From: Confluentibacter sediminis
Lineage (GTDB): Bacteria; Bacteroidota; Bacteroidia; Flavobacteriales; Flavobacteriaceae
Length of the DNA: 64,000 bases
NCBI RefSeq assembly: GCF_003258355.1
Contig: NZ_QKPO01000001.1
Span: 62,001-126,000 of the forward strand
Direction: 5' to 3'
Positions 24,101-31,398 of the stretch are shown one piece after another; within the stretch, counting starts at the first letter, position 1, and each line of letters starts with the position of its first letter. The notes under the pieces were generated by a model, which worked only from the letters and a program-made list of their open reading frames with translations, did not search any database and had not been told where the DNA came from. Made by a program: the position numbers and the translations under genes.

Positions 24101-24537
24101 CTATGCCATTAATAGGTTCTAAATCGGTAATATTACCAAGTAGCACCGTGTCTTTTAAAGAAGATATGAAAAAAGAAGGTGCCAATGTTAGAAATTTTAA
24201 TGGTAATGGCATGGTTATTTTAGATCAGTCCAAAGGTTGGTTTGCATTAGAAAATATCGATTTAACAGGAGTGAAATCTGTAGCCTTAAATGCTAGATTT
24301 TTTAGACAACCACCAAAGGCACAATATGCTTTTGAGGTAAGATTGAATGCACCAGATGGGCCAGTTTTAGGTAGAGGCTCTATGCCAAAACCAAAAGCGG
24401 GAGAGCGTAGCGTGATGATTAATATACCAATTAGAGCCCAAAAAGAAAAGGCCAATTTATATATTTTATATACCGCACCAGGTGTTACAGAAGAAGAACC
24501 TTCGCAATTAATGTTATCTAATGCAAGTTTTAATTAG
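21139..24537 (+). CDS. Lipoprotein with ThuA, PQQ-type sugar dehydrogenase, PKD and cytochrome c domains
   Basis: This 1132-residue protein has a lipoprotein signal (lipobox LNSC, C19). Domains in order are: ThuA-like fold (about 28-245; VLVFSKTAAFKHASI, GGGFVGIHAAADTEYDW); glucose/sorbosone dehydrogenase beta-propeller (about 265-700; CCHTGGSIAFGPDGLLYVS, MGHRNPYRISID); PKD (about 705-790); a class I cytochrome c with CKACH at 877-881 and a possible axial Met in VMMPAHP; and a C-terminal carbohydrate-binding-like sandwich (about 960-1132). Family knowledge suggests periplasmic sugar oxidation with electrons passed to the attached heme. Substrate and cofactor are not shown. It ends at a strong terminator and has no co-transcribed partner. 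Confidence 0.9.
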   Translation: MKKVLTVLLIGAILSLNSCSNKREGAPKVLVFSKTAAFKHASIPVGIAAIQKLGVENGFVVDTTQNAELINEDNLKQYAAVIFLSTTGNILDHYQEAAFERYIQAGGGFVGIHAAADTEYDWGWYNKLVGAQFLSHPFGTPEADFIIKDKNFIATEFFTDTIWHRTDELYNYKKINPDVHVLMTLDESSYKGGLNGDFHPISWYHDFDGGRAFYTGAGHTDESYTEELFLKHLLGGIKYAIGENENLNYKKVTSQIPPAADRFSKVMLTEGKFYEPTEMTVLPNSDVLISQRRGEIMLYKADTKELKEVAKLDVYFSSSAPGVNAEEGVLGMQKDPDFIKNNWVYVYYSPAGSESVNRLSRFKFKNDVFDLSSEQVILDVASQREICCHTGGSIAFGPDGLLYVSAGDNSTPFNERDAKYVSNGYAPLNDIPGHMQYDARRSSGNTNDLRGKILRIKMNEDGSYSIPEGNLFPVGTPKTRPEIYTMGHRNPYRISIDMKRNYLYWGEVGPDSRADSLKTRGPRGYDEINQAQKAGNYGWPLFIADNKPYVDYDYETGKSGEPFNPDKPINNSRNNTGLTELPSAQPALIYYDYGNSADFPQLASGGRNAMAGPTYYSDMYEGTEKIPSYYDGMPIIYDWVRGWMFAVHLNEDGSYSKMEPFASDIKLNALIDMEVGPDGRIYLLEYGNGWFTQNADSGLSYIQYKEGNRPPVVEGISVDVNNGKLPLKITAKVEAREREKDPMIYTWNLGNGETKETKVPELTYTYNKAGSYKISVDVKDDKGESASSESLLIVAGNSRPEVKIDIIGGNSSFFLPGQSVEYNATVTDPDGNEKVIEDNIFVSVDYLEQVDNEEAYLGHQEASVTATGKALTQSMDCKACHKEAEASVGPKYIDVAQKYKNKSGAMAYLQGKIESGGSGVWGEVMMPAHPNITKDESRQIVSYILSLADDGANNKSLPAKGKVKAEPKNPGQLMRITATYTDEGETGTMPLIGSKSVILPSSTVSFKEDMKKEGANVRNFNGNGMVILDQSKGWFALENIDLTGVKSVALNARFFRQPPKAQYAFEVRLNAPDGPVLGRGSMPKPKAGERSVMINIPIRAQKEKANLYILYTAPGVTEEEPSQLMLSNASFN

Positions 24538-24557
24538 TATTGCTAATCTATAAAATT

Positions 24558-24583
24558 AAAAGCCCGCATATGCGGGCTTTTTT
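24558..24583. terminator. Rho-independent terminator after the ThuA/dehydrogenase gene
   Basis: The perfect palindrome AAAGCCCGCATATGCGGGCT (extended by A and T runs) is followed by T residues, 21 bp after the stop codon. Confidence 0.9.
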
Positions 24584-24720
24584 ATGTGGTATAGTTAAAG
24601 TTTTTAAAACTTTATTTTTAAGTTTCGTTTGACGGTTTCTGAATAAAATGGGTAGTGTTTACTAGCAATAATGGTTTTTTATATCTGTTTTTACGCTTAG
24701 TTTATTAAACCCAAGCACCT

Positions 24721-25104
24721 TTATAAAACATGCTTTTCAAATATATCCTCTAATGCTTTTTGGGGATCACTGTCGAACCCAGAGTGCGTTATAGAGCTTT
24801 GAATTATAGTGCTTCTGCAAGAAGTAAGCCATCCAAATCGATCAGATAAATCTAGTTGACCTATTTTCCCACTAGAAGGATCACCTTTACATATTAGTTT
24901 CCATGCATTTAAATAATCATTTAATAGTTTTAATTCTATTTCAGAAGAAAAGGCATTTAATTTGGCTTCACTAATATGATATTTGATATCTAAAAACTTT
25001 TTTCTTTTACAAAAAAGGATGACGCCCACATTAAAGAACTCTTCTCGTTCCACTTTTGGAACAATTCTGATAATGGTGTATTTAAATGTAAATTTATCTT
25101 GCAT
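24721..25104 (-). CDS. DUF3037 family protein
   Basis: The beginning, FKYTIIRIVPKVEREEFFNVGVILFC, is typical of DUF3037, a small soluble family of unknown function. The 127 residues contain no membrane segment or signal peptide. The protein continues with IKYHISEAKLNAF and FGWLTSCRSTIIQSS. The start overlaps the end of the upstream HipA-like kinase gene by 11 bp, so the two are almost certainly translated from one mRNA. The overlap suggests partner proteins. I cannot assign a function. Confidence 0.85.
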   Translation of the reverse strand: MQDKFTFKYTIIRIVPKVEREEFFNVGVILFCKRKKFLDIKYHISEAKLNAFSSEIELKLLNDYLNAWKLICKGDPSSGKIGQLDLSDRFGWLTSCRSTIIQSSITHSGFDSDPQKALEDIFEKHVL

Positions 25105-25873
25105 CGGCCGCTTCTTTTACTAATACATCAATATTTGAAAGTTTGATAGTTATAAATTCTATATAAGCAGCTCGCATGGCATCGGAATTCATACTATCAG
25201 ATTCGTTATTCAACCAGTCTTCTGGAATAGAGTATATAATATCTGTAATCTTATCAATACTTAGTGATTGTTTAATTTCTACAGCAGCTTCTGTTAGCTT
25301 ATCTGCTTTTTTTAAAAGGACATGATCTTTAATGAGAGGGAATGTTCTAGTGAGATGAGATCTCCAATTTTCCCAGTTATGATGAAAATAAAAACTAGCC
25401 CCATTGTCAATAACCCATAACTCATTATTCCAGTATAATAAGTTGGTGTTTTTATCTGTTCGGTCAATATTGCTAATAAGACTATCTAGCATAACCACTT
25501 TTGAAGCAGTTAAAGCATCTACATTTGTCACTAAAGGATCAAATGTTATAGCCCCTGATAAAAAATGTAAACCTAGATTTAAACCGACGCTAAATTTAAG
25601 CAAGTCTTGAATTTCTTCATCGGGTTCGGTTTTGCTAAACGACTCATCTAGATTCATAAATACCAATTCAGGAACTTTTAAACCAATTGCACGAGCAAGT
25701 TCACCACCAATAAATTCTGCTATCAGTGCCATTTTTCCTTGGCCAGCTCCTCTAAATTTTAGCACATACAAAAAATCATCGTTTGCTTTCACAATAGCAG
25801 GAAGGGAGCCGCCTTCTCGTAATGGTTGTAAATATTGAACAACATCTACTGTTCTAATATCGATTTTTTTCAT
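25094..25873 (-). CDS. HipA-like kinase family protein
   Basis: The 259-residue protein matches the short HipA-like kinase group rather than full-length HipA (about 440). Visible kinase elements (numbered from the GTG frame at 25879) are a Gly-rich loop with a serine (REGGSLPAIVKA), the ATP-site lysine in YVLKFRG (K41), the catalytic loop SNIDRTDKNTN (D139, N144) and the metal-binding VIDNGASF (D158). No HipB-type DNA-binding antitoxin is adjacent; the only partner is the overlapping DUF3037 gene. ATG 25873 is preferred over GTG 25879. Ser/Thr kinase activity is inferred from the residues. The target and physiological role are unknown. Confidence 0.82.
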   Translation of the reverse strand: MKKIDIRTVDVVQYLQPLREGGSLPAIVKANDDFLYVLKFRGAGQGKMALIAEFIGGELARAIGLKVPELVFMNLDESFSKTEPDEEIQDLLKFSVGLNLGLHFLSGAITFDPLVTNVDALTASKVVMLDSLISNIDRTDKNTNLLYWNNELWVIDNGASFYFHHNWENWRSHLTRTFPLIKDHVLLKKADKLTEAAVEIKQSLSIDKITDIIYSIPEDWLNNESDSMNSDAMRAAYIEFITIKLSNIDVLVKEAADAR

Positions 25874-26011
25874 AAACACAAAAATGATAAAAATATTTAA
25901 AGAAGACTGCTTTTTTTATGTGTTTTAAGTCATCCTGGATAAATGACGATTATAATGATATGGAATTGTTTGCAAAATCAAATTTCTAAATAATTTAGAC
26001 ATTAAATTGTT

Positions 26012-26042
26012 CTGTCATTCCTACCTTCGTAGGACTGAGATA
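26012..26042. repeat. Repeat fragment with CTGTCATTCCTAC motif
   Basis: This stretch in the 308-base gap upstream of the kinase pair begins CTGTCATTCCTACCTTCGTA and folds as a small hairpin (CCTAC CTTC GTAGG). It resembles the outer part of the dispersed repeat next to dnaG (CTGTCATTCCTG in the reverse complement of 28684-28709). The rest of the gap holds no gene. Confidence 0.45.
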
Positions 26043-26127
26043 CATTTATATGGGCAGATTCACAGATTTAGTATTTATTTCTCATAGGGAAAGATAAAAA
26101 ATCTAAGAAGTCAGAATTTTTATAAAA

Positions 26128-26158
26128 AAAGACACACGTTAAATCAACGTGTGTCTTT
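26128..26158 (-). terminator. Rho-independent terminator of the GH43 unit
   Basis: A 13-bp perfect stem, AAAGACACACGTT (26128-26140) and AACGTGTGTCTTT (26146-26158), has a five-base loop. On the minus strand it is followed by a T run, 24 bp after the GH43 stop. Confidence 0.88.
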
Positions 26159-26181
26159 CGCTTTAATAAAGAAATATTTTT

Positions 26182-27636
26182 TTAATCAGCTTTAAAATTC
26201 CATTTGGAATTATCACTATTCATATCAAATTCTCCAAGTGTTGGTGTACTATCCCCAACAGATATTAGTGCTAACTTTTTGTTTGAATTAGGAATAGTTT
26301 TAGGCATGATTCTATAGGTTCCATCAGTCAATTGATCGATTCTCCATAATTGTTCTGGAGCTCCAGTAAATTTTGGGACCGTCACTAATTCAGCATCCGC
26401 TGTTGCTGCCAATGCTCTTTCTGTTCCTGCAATTACTATTTTATAAGAAGGAGTTCCCAAGAAACCTGGTACGTCAGGAACTGGCGTAACGGTCCATTTT
26501 TGATGTGGACGTGCTATATAGTCTCCTATTCTAACATCAATATTTCCAGTTGGCCACGTATTGATCACATCTGATAATTGTTGTGAAGGCACCGATACGA
26601 TTGGTTCGTCAGAAGCGGCACCAAATCCTCGTGTTGTTCGTGGCATTCTTACAAAGTCGACTATCAATTCTAAGCCATATCCACGTCTTTCAGATTCAAT
26701 TTCATAAGTGCCTTCTTTAACATTGTCGCCAGCATAAGGCCATCCATTTTTCCATAATAATGGTCTTATTGCTAATACGCTACGACCACCTTGATCTAAA
26801 TCAGCTTCATAATGTAAAGACACTTTTTCAACACCATCTTCAAGAACTGTACGTCCGAAGTGTCCAGCACCATTAACTCTTCCTCCGCCTGATGATACTA
26901 CCATTTTTCCGCCACCTTTCAACATGTCTCGTCCCATATTGTCAAGATAAGGGCCTGTTACTTTTTTGGAGCGACCAACAACAATGTTATAGGTTGAGTT
27001 TGAGCCGTCACAACAAGTTCCGTGTGTTCCAAGAAGATAATACCATCCGTCACGATACTCTAAATCTGTAGCTTCACAATCAATAGCGATGTCTAAAGCC
27101 TCATTTCCTTTTACACGTTCTCCTGTTTTTGGATCCAGTTCCACAAGGCGAATATTTCCAAAGTAGGTTCCATAAGATAGCCATAAACGCCCATCAGTTG
27201 GGTCTAATAAAAGCCCTGGGTCGATGGCATCATTATCTTCCATATTCTTAGATTCTGCCACCACGATAGGATCTGTAAATTTAAAGTCAGGAGACTTTGG
27301 GTCAAGTGTTTTGTTCCACATGGTATTTATTTTACCATCATGGCCACCTCCAAGACCACCACCAGTAGTGCCGTAGGCAATAAGGTAACGATCACCAATT
27401 TTTATAGCATCGGGAGCGGCACCTCTACCTGGTCTTTCTGCGCCACCGTTCCACGTCCAGCCGTCTTCGGAGATTAATCCGCCGCCGCCAGTGCCAAATG
27501 TGTAATATTTCCCGTCAGATTCCATAATTGTTGAGGGATCGTGAATAAATGGTTTTCCTACTTGTGCCATTAATGTACTGGATAACAATACTAATAATAT
27601 GGCTGTTATGCTTATCTTTTTAATGCTTAATTTCAT
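26182..27636 (-). CDS. Glycoside hydrolase family 43 protein with C-terminal ricin-like domain
   Basis: This secreted five-blade propeller enzyme of clan GH-F has a signal peptide ending STLMAQ. It then shows the GH43 beginning GKPFIHDPSTIMESDGKYY (catalytic base Asp in HDPS), the second-blade acid region NDAIDPGLLL and an acid candidate in IDCEATDLEYRDGWYYL. The family acts on arabinan, xylan or galactan side chains; I cannot choose among these. About 100 C-terminal residues (from KWTVTPVPDVPG) look like a beta-trefoil carbohydrate-binding module (EQLWRIDQL). The frame is open to 27687, but ATG 27636 gives a clean signal peptide (484 residues). It is downstream of its partner at 27680-28414. 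Confidence 0.88.
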   Translation of the reverse strand: MKLSIKKISITAILLVLLSSTLMAQVGKPFIHDPSTIMESDGKYYTFGTGGGGLISEDGWTWNGGAERPGRGAAPDAIKIGDRYLIAYGTTGGGLGGGHDGKINTMWNKTLDPKSPDFKFTDPIVVAESKNMEDNDAIDPGLLLDPTDGRLWLSYGTYFGNIRLVELDPKTGERVKGNEALDIAIDCEATDLEYRDGWYYLLGTHGTCCDGSNSTYNIVVGRSKKVTGPYLDNMGRDMLKGGGKMVVSSGGGRVNGAGHFGRTVLEDGVEKVSLHYEADLDQGGRSVLAIRPLLWKNGWPYAGDNVKEGTYEIESERRGYGLELIVDFVRMPRTTRGFGAASDEPIVSVPSQQLSDVINTWPTGNIDVRIGDYIARPHQKWTVTPVPDVPGFLGTPSYKIVIAGTERALAATADAELVTVPKFTGAPEQLWRIDQLTDGTYRIMPKTIPNSNKKLALISVGDSTPTLGEFDMNSDNSKWNFKAD

Positions 27637-27679
27637 CAGTAAATAATTTTTTATAATTGATATTGAATAGGAACTAATT

Positions 27680-28414
27680 CTATTCATAACTAATTGTGAT
27701 GCCTTTTATCGGTTCTCCTTTTTCATCAAGAAAGCGCACACAGAAATCACTCATTCCCGGACCGTTAATGACTGCGCCACGAATAATATTTTTCCCTTTA
27801 TTAAGTGTTAAGCGGCGTGAAACCACATCATCCATAACCATACGTCTGTCTCCAGAAAGTAGTGCTGCTTCTTTTCCATTTACCCACCACATAGATGCAG
27901 AATTAGATCCTACGGCCATTCTAACGTTTTTCATTTCTTCTGGACTATTAACAACAGTTACTGCCCAAAAAAGAACACCATAAATCTGTTTGTCTAACCC
28001 AAAGGCGAAACGAAATAATTTCACATTAAAGTTTGTGCTTTCCAAGGCGTGCCACTTTAGTTCTTGATTTCCAACTTTTACTTTGTCTCCATGTTTAGGT
28101 AAAACGGTAAATTGATTTTTAAAATATAAAGTGTCAAATGCTTTTCTAAGGTAACTATCTGTAAAAACAGTATTGCTGCGGTTAGGTTTGTTAATGGGTT
28201 CTAAGAGTAGCCACCGTTGAATAAATCCATCTTCATTTGGAGTCATTTTTTTTGTTGTGGCTGGAGTGAAGTAAGGAGCTATGCTACGTTCGGTGTCAAG
28301 TTTTGTGGCATAATCAGCTTGTCTTTGTGCTGTTGCAGAGCTACTGAATAATGACAATCCTACCAAAAAGACAAAGTTCATCGCTGGTAAGAATGTTTTG
28401 TGTTTAATGTTCAT
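27680..28414 (-). CDS. Secreted beta-sandwich protein linked to GH43
   Basis: A 244-residue exported protein (signal peptide ending SSATAQ). The recognisable part is a jelly-roll-like region with YGVLFWAVTVVNSPEE, SASMWWVNGKEAALLSGDRR and LNKGKNIIRGAVINGPG, the pattern seen in sugar-binding sandwiches that accompany carbohydrate esterases. Similar proteins are sometimes labelled acetylxylan esterase, but no GDSL or GxSxG motif is visible, so I do not assign catalysis. It is the first gene of a two-gene unit with the GH43 enzyme, 43 bp apart using the preferred GH43 start, and probably helps bind or process the same polysaccharide. Confidence 0.7.
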   Translation of the reverse strand: MNIKHKTFLPAMNFVFLVGLSLFSSSATAQRQADYATKLDTERSIAPYFTPATTKKMTPNEDGFIQRWLLLEPINKPNRSNTVFTDSYLRKAFDTLYFKNQFTVLPKHGDKVKVGNQELKWHALESTNFNVKLFRFAFGLDKQIYGVLFWAVTVVNSPEEMKNVRMAVGSNSASMWWVNGKEAALLSGDRRMVMDDVVSRRLTLNKGKNIIRGAVINGPGMSDFCVRFLDEKGEPIKGITISYE

Positions 28415-28454
28415 AATAAATCTTAATAGTTTTAGTTGTTGTTTTTGAAAAAGA

Positions 28455-28488
28455 AAGATTCTTTTTGTAAAATTACAAAAAGAATCTT
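28455..28488. repeat. Perfect 16-bp inverted repeat upstream of the GH43 pair
   Basis: AAGATTCTTTTTGTAA (28455-28470) and its exact reverse complement (28473-28488) are separated by AA, 41 bp upstream of the first gene of the GH43 pair. On the minus strand the second arm is followed by TTCTTTTTC. It may be an operator, an attenuator or an RNA hairpin. The rest of the 301-base gap holds no gene. Confidence 0.75.
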
Positions 28489-28630
28489 CGTTATTAGGAG
28501 CTTGATTGTTAAATGTTGGAACTAAATAATGGTATAAATTTTATGTGAAATTGGTTGAAAATATTAACCAAATTAAAATTTGTAAATAACTTTAAATTTC
28601 AATAATCAATAGTTTATATTACATTTACAT

Positions 28631-28709
28631 GGATATTCTTGTGAAGGCAGGAATCCACAAGGTATATAATAGTTTATTTAATAGATTCCTGCATTCACAG
28701 GAATGACAG
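28631..28709. repeat. REP/MITE-like inverted repeat pair abutting dnaG
   Basis: A left arm (28631-28656, containing GTGAAGGCAGGAATCC) and a right arm (28684-28709, containing GATTCCTGCATTCACAGGAA) form an imperfect inverted repeat of about 26 bp around a 27-base AT-rich centre. The right arm ends 6 bp before the dnaG TTG codon. The consensus resembles the dispersed TGTCATTCCTGCGAAGGCAG-type repeat that I recall from other Flavobacteriaceae. Confidence 0.65.
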
Positions 28710-28715
28710 AACAAT

Positions 28716-30674
28716 TTGATTTCACCAGCATCCATAGATTTAGTGTTTGAAACTGCCAGAGTAGAGGAGGTTATTGGTGATTTTGTTCAATTAAAAAAAT
28801 CAGGAAGTAACTTTAAAGGCTTGAGCCCATTTAGCGATGAGCGTTCTCCAAGTTTTATGGTATCGCCAGTAAAACAAATATGGAAAGATTTTAGTAGTGG
28901 AAAAGGAGGCAATGTAGTAGCATTTTTAATGGAGCATGAGCATTTTACCTATCCAGAAGCTATTAAATATTTAGCTAAAAAATATAATCTAGAAATAGAA
29001 GAAACCGAACAGAGTAATGAGCAAAAAGAACATGCCAACGAACGTGAAAGTTTGTATTTGGTAAATGAGTTTGCGAATAATTATTTTCAAAAAACGCTTC
29101 ATAAAACCGATCAAGGTAAATCTATTGGTTTAAGTTATTTTAAAGAACGTGGTTTTACCGAAGAAACTATAAAGACATTTGATTTGGGCTATTCGTTAGA
29201 TGCTTGGCAAGCATTTACAGACGAGGCATTAAAACAAGGTTATCATATTGATTACCTAGAAAAAACAGGGCTTACCATTGTTAAAGACGATAAACATTTT
29301 GATAGGTTCAAAGGACGTATCATGTTTCCCATAAAAAGTATGAGTGGTCGTGTCTTAGGTTTTGGTGGACGTATATTAATCAATGACAAAAAAGCAGCTA
29401 AGTATGTAAACTCACCAGAGAGTGAAGTGTACCATAAAAGTAATGTGCTATATGGTATTTTTCATGCGAAGCAAAGTATAGCCAAAGAAGATAATTGCTT
29501 TTTAGTTGAAGGCTATACAGACGTCATTCAGTTTTACCAAGTAGGAATAAAAAATGTGGTAGCTTCTTCAGGTACTGCATTAACACCAGAACAGATTAGA
29601 TTAGTAAATAGACTGACAAAAAACATAACGGTCTTGTTTGATGGTGATGCCGCAGGGATGAGAGCGTCCATTCGTGGTATAGATTTAATTTTAGAACAAG
29701 GGATGAACGTTAGGGTGTGTACCTTTCCAGAAGGTGAAGATCCTGATAGTTTTGCTAGAAAAAACACACTGGAAGAACTTACAATTTATCTTGAGGAAAA
29801 TGCTAAAGATTTTATTCAATTTAAGGCCTCTTTATTATTTGAGGATTCTAAAAATGACCCGATTAAAAAAGCAGAAACGGTAAGGGATATTGTAAATAGC
29901 ATTTCTAAAATTCCTGATCGTATTAAAAAAGAAATCTATATTCAAGAGTGTGCTAGAATTATGGATATTAGTGAAGAAGTTTTATTTAGTACACTGGCGC
30001 AGATTAATAAGAAAGATTTTCAAGAAGCTAATACACAGTATAAAGCAAATCAAAAAGCTTTTGATGTTATAAAAAACCAGCAACCCGTAAAAAAAGTAGA
30101 TGTTCAGTATATTTTAGAACGAAAAATAATAGAAGTATTATTACTTTACGGAAATAAAACAGAGGATTTTGAAGATTTAATCTTAAAGGAAAATGATAAA
30201 AATGAATTGGTTTTAGAGCCTATTAAGCAAACAGCAAAAGTATTTGAAAAAGTGTTTTTAGATTTACAGGAAGATGAGATGGAATTTTCAAATCCACAAT
30301 TCAAAACCTTATATTACACCATCATTGATGCCCTAAACCAAAATCCTAATTTTGAATTAAATACGTTCGTAAATACGGTAGATGGAGAATTGTCTAATGA
30401 GATTACCACTATTTTAATGGAAGATGAGCGATATTCACTAGATAATTGGGAACGCATGAATATTTATCCGAAAGGTAAAAAACAAAGCGTTGCCCAATTA
30501 GTTAGTGAAACCATTTTAAGTTTAAGATGCTTTTTAATAGAACAGAAAGTCTTAGAATTTCAACAGGAAACATTGAGAAACATATCGGAAATTAACAGAG
30601 AAGTTCTCGAAGAAGTCAAAGACTATTCTGGATTAAAAATGCTATTATCAAGAAAACTTAATCGTGTACTATGA
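28716..30674 (+). CDS. dnaG: DNA primase
   Basis: DnaG makes RNA primers at the replication fork. The 652 residues hold an N-terminal CHC2-like domain (1-100), the primase core and TOPRIM (VEGYTDVIQFYQ, FDGDAAGMRA, FPEGEDPDSFARKN at about 265-350), and a C-terminal helicase-interaction region. In the CHC2 domain the four usual zinc ligands are replaced by S37, S40, D58 and S61 (KGLSPFSDERSPSF and WKDFSSGKGG). The start is TTG 28716; no in-frame ATG lies nearby and MISPASIDLVFETARVEEVIG matches the usual beginning. The start directly follows the inverted repeat at 28631-28709. The 3' end overlaps the convergent regulator gene by 6 bp. Confidence 0.96.
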   Translation: MISPASIDLVFETARVEEVIGDFVQLKKSGSNFKGLSPFSDERSPSFMVSPVKQIWKDFSSGKGGNVVAFLMEHEHFTYPEAIKYLAKKYNLEIEETEQSNEQKEHANERESLYLVNEFANNYFQKTLHKTDQGKSIGLSYFKERGFTEETIKTFDLGYSLDAWQAFTDEALKQGYHIDYLEKTGLTIVKDDKHFDRFKGRIMFPIKSMSGRVLGFGGRILINDKKAAKYVNSPESEVYHKSNVLYGIFHAKQSIAKEDNCFLVEGYTDVIQFYQVGIKNVVASSGTALTPEQIRLVNRLTKNITVLFDGDAAGMRASIRGIDLILEQGMNVRVCTFPEGEDPDSFARKNTLEELTIYLEENAKDFIQFKASLLFEDSKNDPIKKAETVRDIVNSISKIPDRIKKEIYIQECARIMDISEEVLFSTLAQINKKDFQEANTQYKANQKAFDVIKNQQPVKKVDVQYILERKIIEVLLLYGNKTEDFEDLILKENDKNELVLEPIKQTAKVFEKVFLDLQEDEMEFSNPQFKTLYYTIIDALNQNPNFELNTFVNTVDGELSNEITTILMEDERYSLDNWERMNIYPKGKKQSVAQLVSETILSLRCFLIEQKVLEFQQETLRNISEINREVLEEVKDYSGLKMLLSRKLNRVL

Positions 30675-31295
30675 GTCCATCAGCTTTGCTTGATTTACCA
30701 AATCAACCATATTAGTTACTTTTAGTTTTCTCATCAAACGTGCTTTGTAAGTACTCACTGTTTTCTCGTTAATATTTAACTCTTTTGAAACTTCTTTGTT
30801 TTTCTTTCCTATTGCTAGAAGTTTTAAAACTTCAGTTTCTCTTGTCGATAATTTCTTGAAAAAAGAACCAGATTTATTAACTCTACTACCAAAAGCTAAC
30901 TGTTGTGTTAATTCATTACTTAAATAAACACCACCTTCATGAACTTTCATAATGGCTTCATTGATTGTAATAATGTTCACATTTTTAGAAATATACCCTA
31001 AGGCACCAGCTTTTATGGCATTTAAACCATAAACTTCTTCTGGTTGAGAACTAAACATGACAGCTTTTACGTTTGGGTAGTCAGTTTTTAAGTATCTTAA
31101 AACTGTTAAACCATTCAGTTTTGGTAAATCAATTTCAGACAAAATAATGTCTACAGTTTCTTTTTTTAGAAATTCAAGAATGTCTTCGCCATTATCTACA
31201 CTTCCAACAATTTTAATGTTAGTAGAACTAGAAAATAGATGTTCAAGCCCCTTTCTTACAATAGGGTGCGGATCTGCTATTAATAATTTTATCAT
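30669..31295 (-). CDS. NarL/LuxR-type response regulator with atypical receiver
   Basis: This 208-residue regulator has a receiver domain (1-120) and a C-terminal LuxR helix-turn-helix (about 145-205; LSTRETEVLKLLAIGKKNKEV). In the receiver the phospho-acceptor position is E54 (DIILSEIDLPKLNG; codon GAA at 31134-31136) and the acidic pair near the start is ADPHP, with P9 instead of a second Asp. The switch residues (VMFSSQ) and K (GYISKN) remain. The protein may therefore act without phosphorylation or as if permanently active. No kinase is adjacent, and the 3' end overlaps dnaG by 6 bp. Confidence 0.92.
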   Translation of the reverse strand: MIKLLIADPHPIVRKGLEHLFSSSTNIKIVGSVDNGEDILEFLKKETVDIILSEIDLPKLNGLTVLRYLKTDYPNVKAVMFSSQPEEVYGLNAIKAGALGYISKNVNIITINEAIMKVHEGGVYLSNELTQQLAFGSRVNKSGSFFKKLSTRETEVLKLLAIGKKNKEVSKELNINEKTVSTYKARLMRKLKVTNMVDLVNQAKLMDS

Positions 31296-31398
31296 ATATT
31301 TTTAGGTTTTAGATAAACATAACATATTTTAGAGAGTGTTATGCTGAGAGAGTTTCCTAAGTCGCAAATGTAGGATTTTTTTAAATATTTTGCAAGGT

